Assembly (NCBI GenBank): GCA_029959295.1
Contig: JASCOH010000001.1
Span: 868,001 to 932,000 of the forward strand
Source: Flavobacteriaceae bacterium PS02334
GTDB taxonomy: Bacteria; Bacteroidota; Bacteroidia; Flavobacteriales; Flavobacteriaceae
Reading direction: 5' to 3'
DNA: 64,000 bases
The translations under genes were made by a program, and so were the position numbers. This document shows positions 60,192-64,000 of this stretch, piece after piece. The notes under the pieces were generated by a model. It searched no databases. It had not been told where the DNA came from and worked only from the letters and a program-made list of their open reading frames with translations. Numbering within the stretch: the stretch's first letter is position 1; each line of letters starts with the position of its first letter.

Positions 60192-60773
60192 TTATGACCA
60201 AAAGTCATTTGCATTTTTTATGGTAACAACTTTATCATTTTCTATATTTTGAAAAACCAAAACATTGCCGCCAATTACCACATTATTTCCAATTGCAAGT
60301 TCTCCTATAATTGAAGAATTAGAATACATCGTGACATTATCCCCAATCTGATTTCCCTTCCCTTGTCCGTTTTTCTTATGTCCGATTGTACAGCCTTGGT
60401 GGATTTTGAATCCTTTTCCGATTTTATTTCGGCTTCCAATCACGGTTCCTTCGCCGTGGACAACGCAGAAACCTTTGCCTATCTCATTATTGAAATAAAT
60501 TTCACAAGAACATAATTCTTTCAAAAGCCAATGAATTTGAAACTTCAAACCATCTAATTTATTCAGATGCAATTCGTTGCCAAGTCGAAATAAAAAAACA
60601 GCAAGTTCATTATTATTCGTTTCGATTCTTATCTTGATTTCTTCAGAAGTAATTTCCGGAAAATGATATTGCACATCTTCCACCGTTTTCTGAAAGGCAT
60701 TTTCAATCAGCACATCAGAAATCGGCTTGCTGTTGTAAACTTTAGTCAATAAAAATGCAACGAAATTTTTCAT
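60192..60773 (-). CDS. Serine-acetyltransferase-like hexapeptide acyltransferase
   Basis: A 193-aa protein. The N-terminal half (about 1-90) is helical, as in serine acetyltransferases. The left-handed beta-helix (about 92-185) includes IGKGFCVVHGEGTVIG, IHQGCTIGHKKNG and IGGNVLVFQNIEND. Its position between neuB and neuC suggests acetylation of the sialic acid or its precursor, but its first half differs from NeuD. This is the third SAT-like enzyme of the locus. Confidence 0.85.
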   Translation of the reverse strand: MKNFVAFLLTKVYNSKPISDVLIENAFQKTVEDVQYHFPEITSEEIKIRIETNNNELAVFLFRLGNELHLNKLDGLKFQIHWLLKELCSCEIYFNNEIGKGFCVVHGEGTVIGSRNKIGKGFKIHQGCTIGHKKNGQGKGNQIGDNVTMYSNSSIIGELAIGNNVVIGGNVLVFQNIENDKVVTIKNANDFWS

Positions 60774-61814
60774 CTATTGAATGTCTTCCCAAGTTAATTG
60801 TTCATCATTTTCAATATCGTGTGCAGCCATTTTTCCTAAAATAGAATTAAAATCTTCAGCTAATATTTTTCCAGTTCCAGGACGCTTTACCCAGATATTC
60901 TCTTTGGTAAAAATTTCTCCTTTTTTGATTGGATTGATCGTACAGACCGTTGCAAAAGCAAAATCGATAGTCACCTGTTCTTCTTTTGCGGGCTCTTTTA
61001 TTCCGCCACGCATCTGCCAAATTTCATTGCTAGAAACAATTAATTCTTGGCATGCTTTTTCATCCATGCTGCAAACGATATCAGGGCCAGTGCGGTTCAT
61101 GTGATCCGTAAAATGACGCTCTAAAATCGAAGCTCCTAAAGCCACAGATCCAAGGCACGCATTATTATTTAAAGTATGGTCGCTCAATCCAAAAACCTTG
61201 TCAGGGAAAGCCTCATGCAATTGTGTCATTGCGCCAAAACGCACCAAATGGATTGGCGTTGGATATAAATTAGTCGTATGCAACAAAGCTACAGGAACAT
61301 TATATTTGTCAAAAACAGCAACTGCTTTGCGCACGCTTTCAATCGTATTCATTCCTGTACTCATGATAACAGGTTTTCCAAAGGAAGCAATATGCTCTAA
61401 AAGCGGATAATTATTGCATTCGCCCGAACCAATTTTATAGCCAGAAATATCAAACTTTTTCAATCTTTCTGCAGCGGCGCGAGAAAAGGGCGTAGAAATA
61501 AAAATCATGCCTTTACCTTCTACGTAATTTTTAAGCTCTAATTCATCAGCTTCATTTAAAGCACAGCGCTCCATGATATCATAAATCGAAACATCGGCAT
61601 TTCCTGGAATCACTTTTTTGGCAGCACCGCTCATTTCGTCTTCAACGATATGCGTTTGGTGTTTTACCATTTCTGCTCCGGCTCTTTGTGCAGCGTCAAC
61701 CATTTCTTTAGCTACTTGAAGCGAACCTTCATGATTAATTCCGATTTCTGCGATAACTAAAGGTGGAAAATCTGGTCCGATTTTTCTGCCAGCGATTTCG
61801 ATATATGGATTCAT
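60774..61814 (-). CDS. neuB: N-acetylneuraminate synthase
   Basis: A 346-aa TIM-barrel synthase with a C-terminal SAF/antifreeze-like domain (about 285-346). [23 protein letters not shown] (about 20-42), [13 protein letters not shown] (about 50-62), [32 protein letters not shown] (about 130-143), [18 protein letters not shown] and [21 protein letters not shown] match the SiaC/NeuB group very closely. It condenses ManNAc with phosphoenolpyruvate to N-acetylneuraminate. Its stop abuts the next gene's start. Confidence 0.94.
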   Translation of the reverse strand: MNPYIEIAGRKIGPDFPPLVIAEIGINHEGSLQVAKEMVDAAQRAGAEMVKHQTHIVEDEMSGAAKKVIPGNADVSIYDIMERCALNEADELELKNYVEGKGMIFISTPFSRAAAERLKKFDISGYKIGSGECNNYPLLEHIASFGKPVIMSTGMNTIESVRKAVAVFDKYNVPVALLHTTNLYPTPIHLVRFGAMTQLHEAFPDKVFGLSDHTLNNNACLGSVALGASILERHFTDHMNRTGPDIVCSMDEKACQELIVSSNEIWQMRGGIKEPAKEEQVTIDFAFATVCTINPIKKGEIFTKENIWVKRPGTGKILAEDFNSILGKMAAHDIENDEQLTWEDIQ

Positions 61815-61819
61815 TTTTA

Positions 61820-61857
61820 AATTATGAGTTATGAATTATTAAGTTATGAGTTATGAA
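61820..61857 (+). repeat. Short AT-rich repeat between neuA and neuB
   Basis: TTATGAGTTATGAA occurs twice (about 61824-61837 and 61844-61857) within the 52-base gap. The two copies are about 20 bases apart. They may come from a small duplication; no function is assigned. Confidence 0.5.
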
Positions 61858-61866
61858 ATTGCCTTT

Positions 61867-62523
61867 TTACTTATTGCTTATTAAAAAAGAGGCGTATTCA
61901 AAGTCTTCTTTTGTATCAATATCTGCGTTTGCAAAAGGATGATCTACAATCAAAGGATATGCTTTTTCTCCTAAAATTTTATTCTGTAAAATTAAACTGC
62001 TTTTTGAAATATACAAGAGTCCGTTTTCAAAATAAAGCGGTTCTAAATCTTGGCTCCGCTGTCCGATTTCATAATTGAACGGAATAAATTTTTGGCCAAC
62101 TATTTTTCCGAATTTTTGATGATTTCTAGTGACCGTAAATAAGCTGTCGTAATTATTTTCATAAATTTCAAAAGCTTTTTTCAATAGCATTTTTGGCCGC
62201 AAAGGATTAGTCGCTTGAAGCAAAACTACATTTTCAACCGCTTCGATATTTTCTAAAACATGCTTTAGCGCAGAAACTGTAGGTTCTGAATCGCCACACA
62301 AATGCTCTGGACGGTCAATTACTTTTGCGCCATATTCAATTGCTATTTCTTTAATTTGCGCATCATCCGTGGAAACATATACTTCGCTTATAATTTCAGA
62401 ATTGGCCTTGGCATATAAAACACTATGCGCCAGCAATGGAATTCCGTTCAAAAGCATGATGTTTTTTCCAGGCAATCTTTTCGAACCGCCACGCGCAGGA
62501 ATTATGGCAATAGTCTTATTCAT
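61867..62523 (-). CDS. neuA: CMP-N-acetylneuraminate cytidylyltransferase
   Basis: A 218-aa nucleotidyltransferase. The ATG at 62523 opens directly into IAIIPARGGSKRLPGKNI, the family's nucleotide-binding motif; seven codons further upstream would only lengthen an overlap. VYVSTDDAQIKEIAIEYGAKVIDRPEHL, VLLQATNPLRP and the C-terminal ADIDTKEDFEYA (metal/CTP ligands) are present. It activates sialic acid as CMP-sugar. It overlaps the upstream acetyltransferase gene by 8 bases and is followed by neuB. Confidence 0.92.
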   Translation of the reverse strand: MNKTIAIIPARGGSKRLPGKNIMLLNGIPLLAHSVLYAKANSEIISEVYVSTDDAQIKEIAIEYGAKVIDRPEHLCGDSEPTVSALKHVLENIEAVENVVLLQATNPLRPKMLLKKAFEIYENNYDSLFTVTRNHQKFGKIVGQKFIPFNYEIGQRSQDLEPLYFENGLLYISKSSLILQNKILGEKAYPLIVDHPFANADIDTKEDFEYASFLISNK

Positions 62524-63163
62524 AAATGCTGTTTGCGGTTTCAAAATTCTTAAAAAACAGAGGTTTTATTTTTTCCAATTCTGCATCAGAAAGATTCCAC
62601 CACTGCAATGCTTCAATTTCTTGAATTATATGATCTGGGAAACGTTTTCTTATAATTTTCGCTGGGACGCCGCCGACAATTGTATAAGGTGGAACATCTT
62701 TAGTAACCACACAGCCTGCAGCCAAAATAGCTCCATTTCCGATCGTTACATTTCCGACAATTATTACGTTATGGCCAATCCAAACATCGTTTCCTATACT
62801 AACTTTACTTGTTTCTTTTAAAGTTTTTAATTCACCTTTGAAAAGATTATTATTAATATAAGTTGACATGTAATTCATTGGATGATTTGTAGTATGAACA
62901 GCAACTCCTATTCCTAATTGGCAGTATTTACCGATCGTCACATCACCTGCAAAAAGATTTTCGTGCCCTAAAGTCGTTGCATATCCAATCTTTATGTTTC
63001 CTACAAAATTGCATAAATCAGGAACAAGATTCTTTCCTTCAAAACTGGCATGCAAATATCCTTTAGACTTATTTGAAATTATGGTTCCTTTTTTCTTTTG
63101 GTCAGAAATATATTGCTTCCTTTTAAATCGAATGTAATATTTATATAAAAATTGCTTTATCAT
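62516..63163 (-). CDS. CatB-related / NeuD-like hexapeptide acetyltransferase
   Basis: A 215-aa left-handed beta-helix enzyme. A basic N-terminal segment (about 1-35) precedes hexapeptide repeats (about 50-185) with VTIGKYCQLGIGVAVHTTNHPM (His of the CatB-type catalytic loop) and VWIGHNVIIVGNVTIGNGAILAAGCVVTKDVPPYTIVGGVPAKIIRKRF. The C-terminal helix includes IEALQWWNLSDAELEKI. It probably acetylates a sugar or sialic acid derivative. It lies 34 bases after the ABC transporter gene. Confidence 0.88.
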   Translation of the reverse strand: MIKQFLYKYYIRFKRKQYISDQKKKGTIISNKSKGYLHASFEGKNLVPDLCNFVGNIKIGYATTLGHENLFAGDVTIGKYCQLGIGVAVHTTNHPMNYMSTYINNNLFKGELKTLKETSKVSIGNDVWIGHNVIIVGNVTIGNGAILAAGCVVTKDVPPYTIVGGVPAKIIRKRFPDHIIQEIEALQWWNLSDAELEKIKPLFFKNFETANSIYE

Positions 63164-63197
63164 AATAATCCTTACTTAAATTACTTTCAATTTTTAA

Positions 63198-64000
63198 TTA
63201 ATTATTGGACAAATCTTGTATGCTTACCATGGTTTTAAATTTATCAGAACCTTCCAGCAAATCATTAAAATTGCCTTTATCCATGATTTTGCCCTTATTC
63301 ATCAAGACAATTACATCGGCATTTTTCACTGTGGAGAGTCTGTGTGCAATAATCAATATGGTGAAATTTCCTTGCAAAGCATCAATATTTTGCTGTATTG
63401 TTTTCTCGCTTTCTGAATCTAAAGCTGAAGTTGCCTCATCTAAAATCAAAATATCAATATTCTTGAATAATTCTCTTGCAATGGAAATTCTTTGTTTTTG
63501 ACCGCCACTCAAATTTATTCCATTATTACCTAAAACAGTATCTGCCTTTTCTGGAAGTTCTTCTATTAAATCAGACAGGCAGGCTTGTTGCAGCGATTTT
63601 TCGAAAAGCATTCTGTTTTGAACTGTATCCTCTGCCCAAAAAGTAACATTATTAAAAATTGTATCATTAAAAATAACTGGATCTTGTGATATGTAGCCAA
63701 TTCGTTGCTGAAAAGTATTTACATTTAGATCTATAATATCATTGCCATCAATTGTTACTTGACCGCCAGATGGATTCATCAAACCGCTTATAAGATTTAC
63801 CAAGGTAGTTTTCCCGCTTCCGCTTTCTCCTACAAAAGCGATAGTTTGATTTTTCTTAATAGTCAAATTGACTTTATTAAGAATCATATTATTTTGATTG
63901 TACCAGAAATCAACATCGACCAGCTGAATATCTGATTTTAAAGAATCAAAATTCTTGGCTCCAGTTTCTTCAAGACCTTCTTTTAGTTCAATTTCGAATT
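63198..64000 (-). CDS. ABC transporter with ATP-binding domain (MsbA/PglK-like), 5' truncated
   Basis: The minus-strand frame is open from 63198 through the right edge, so only about the last 267 residues are present. Walker A is FVGESGSGKTTL, with Q-loop GYISQDPVIFNDTIFNN, signature NLSGGQKQR, Walker B ILILDEATSALDSE and H-loop IIAHRLS. Upstream residues (VDVDFWYNQNNMILNKVNLTI) are the usual linker of an exporter half transporter whose membrane domain lies beyond the window. Its place at the head of a polysaccharide locus with Wzy but no visible Wzx suggests a lipid-oligosaccharide flippase. Confidence 0.85.
   Translation of the reverse strand, partial: FEIELKEGLEETGAKNFDSLKSDIQLVDVDFWYNQNNMILNKVNLTIKKNQTIAFVGESGSGKTTLVNLISGLMNPSGGQVTIDGNDIIDLNVNTFQQRIGYISQDPVIFNDTIFNNVTFWAEDTVQNRMLFEKSLQQACLSDLIEELPEKADTVLGNNGINLSGGQKQRISIARELFKNIDILILDEATSALDSESEKTIQQNIDALQGNFTILIIAHRLSTVKNADVIVLMNKGKIMDKGNFNDLLEGSDKFKTMVSIQDLSNN

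Noticed and set aside
60781-61104. 107-codon plus-strand ORF opposite neuB
   Set aside because: It is antisense to highly conserved neuB sequence.

Overview
The window looks like an AT-rich chromosomal segment of a Flavobacterium-type bacterium (phylum Bacteroidota). Support: two large surface proteins with type IX secretion (Por/T9SS) C-terminal sorting domains, a PorV/PorQ-like outer-membrane protein, weak or absent Shine-Dalgarno sequences with several TTG/GTG starts, TAnnTTTG-type -7 promoter boxes, lipoprotein signals of the form ...SC, and a type I isopentenyl-diphosphate isomerase. No insertion sequence, phage, CRISPR array or rRNA was seen; one tRNA-Thr(TGT) is present.

Layout. 1-8.0 kb: end of an unknown gene, a DUF2721 membrane protein, a 1131-aa T9SS surface protein followed by a small membrane-anchored protein, a DUF1800/DUF1501 pair and an L,D-transpeptidase. 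8.1-15.6 kb: a signalling block with a giant six-PAS histidine kinase divergent from a compact kai-like operon (kaiC, two different kaiB, a PAS histidine kinase, a stand-alone response regulator; no kaiA). 15.7-24.4 kb: transporters, a CHASE3 kinase with a fatty-acid-hydroxylase-family protein, a DUF2089 regulator-like gene behind a large nested palindrome, a hydrolase, an M61 peptidase and a DUF4369 lipoprotein. 24.5-41.7 kb: tRNA-Thr and housekeeping genes (manA, a PTPS/queD-family gene, idi, recQ, kdsD, tatC, lptB, pssA, GH25 lysozyme, PorV-like, Lnb-like), plus a small lipoprotein gene that ends directly at an attC-like imperfect hairpin and may be a lone integron-type cassette.

41.7-64 kb: one continuous minus-strand surface-polysaccharide locus of 21 genes, read from an MsbA/PglK-like ABC transporter that runs off the right edge down to a WcaJ-type initiating sugar-phosphate transferase. 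It encodes CMP-sialic-acid-type synthesis (neuA, neuB, neuC), O-acylation (MBOAT plus SGNH-like partner), four hexapeptide acetyltransferases, eight putative glycosyltransferases, a GT-C-like membrane protein and a Wzy/ligase-type polymerase. Most junctions overlap or are only a few bases apart, so it is probably transcribed as one or a few long operons.

How the parts fit: the sialic acid enzymes make an activated nonulosonic acid, the glycosyltransferases assemble a lipid-linked repeat started by the WcaJ-like enzyme, an ABC flippase probably exports it (no Wzx is seen here) and the Wzy-like protein polymerises or ligates it. kdsD and lptB supply lipopolysaccharide core synthesis and export. 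The most unusual items are the kai-like operon with two KaiB paralogues, the attC-like cassette, the nested operator at the DUF2089 gene and the sialic acid genes in an apparently free-living flavobacterium.
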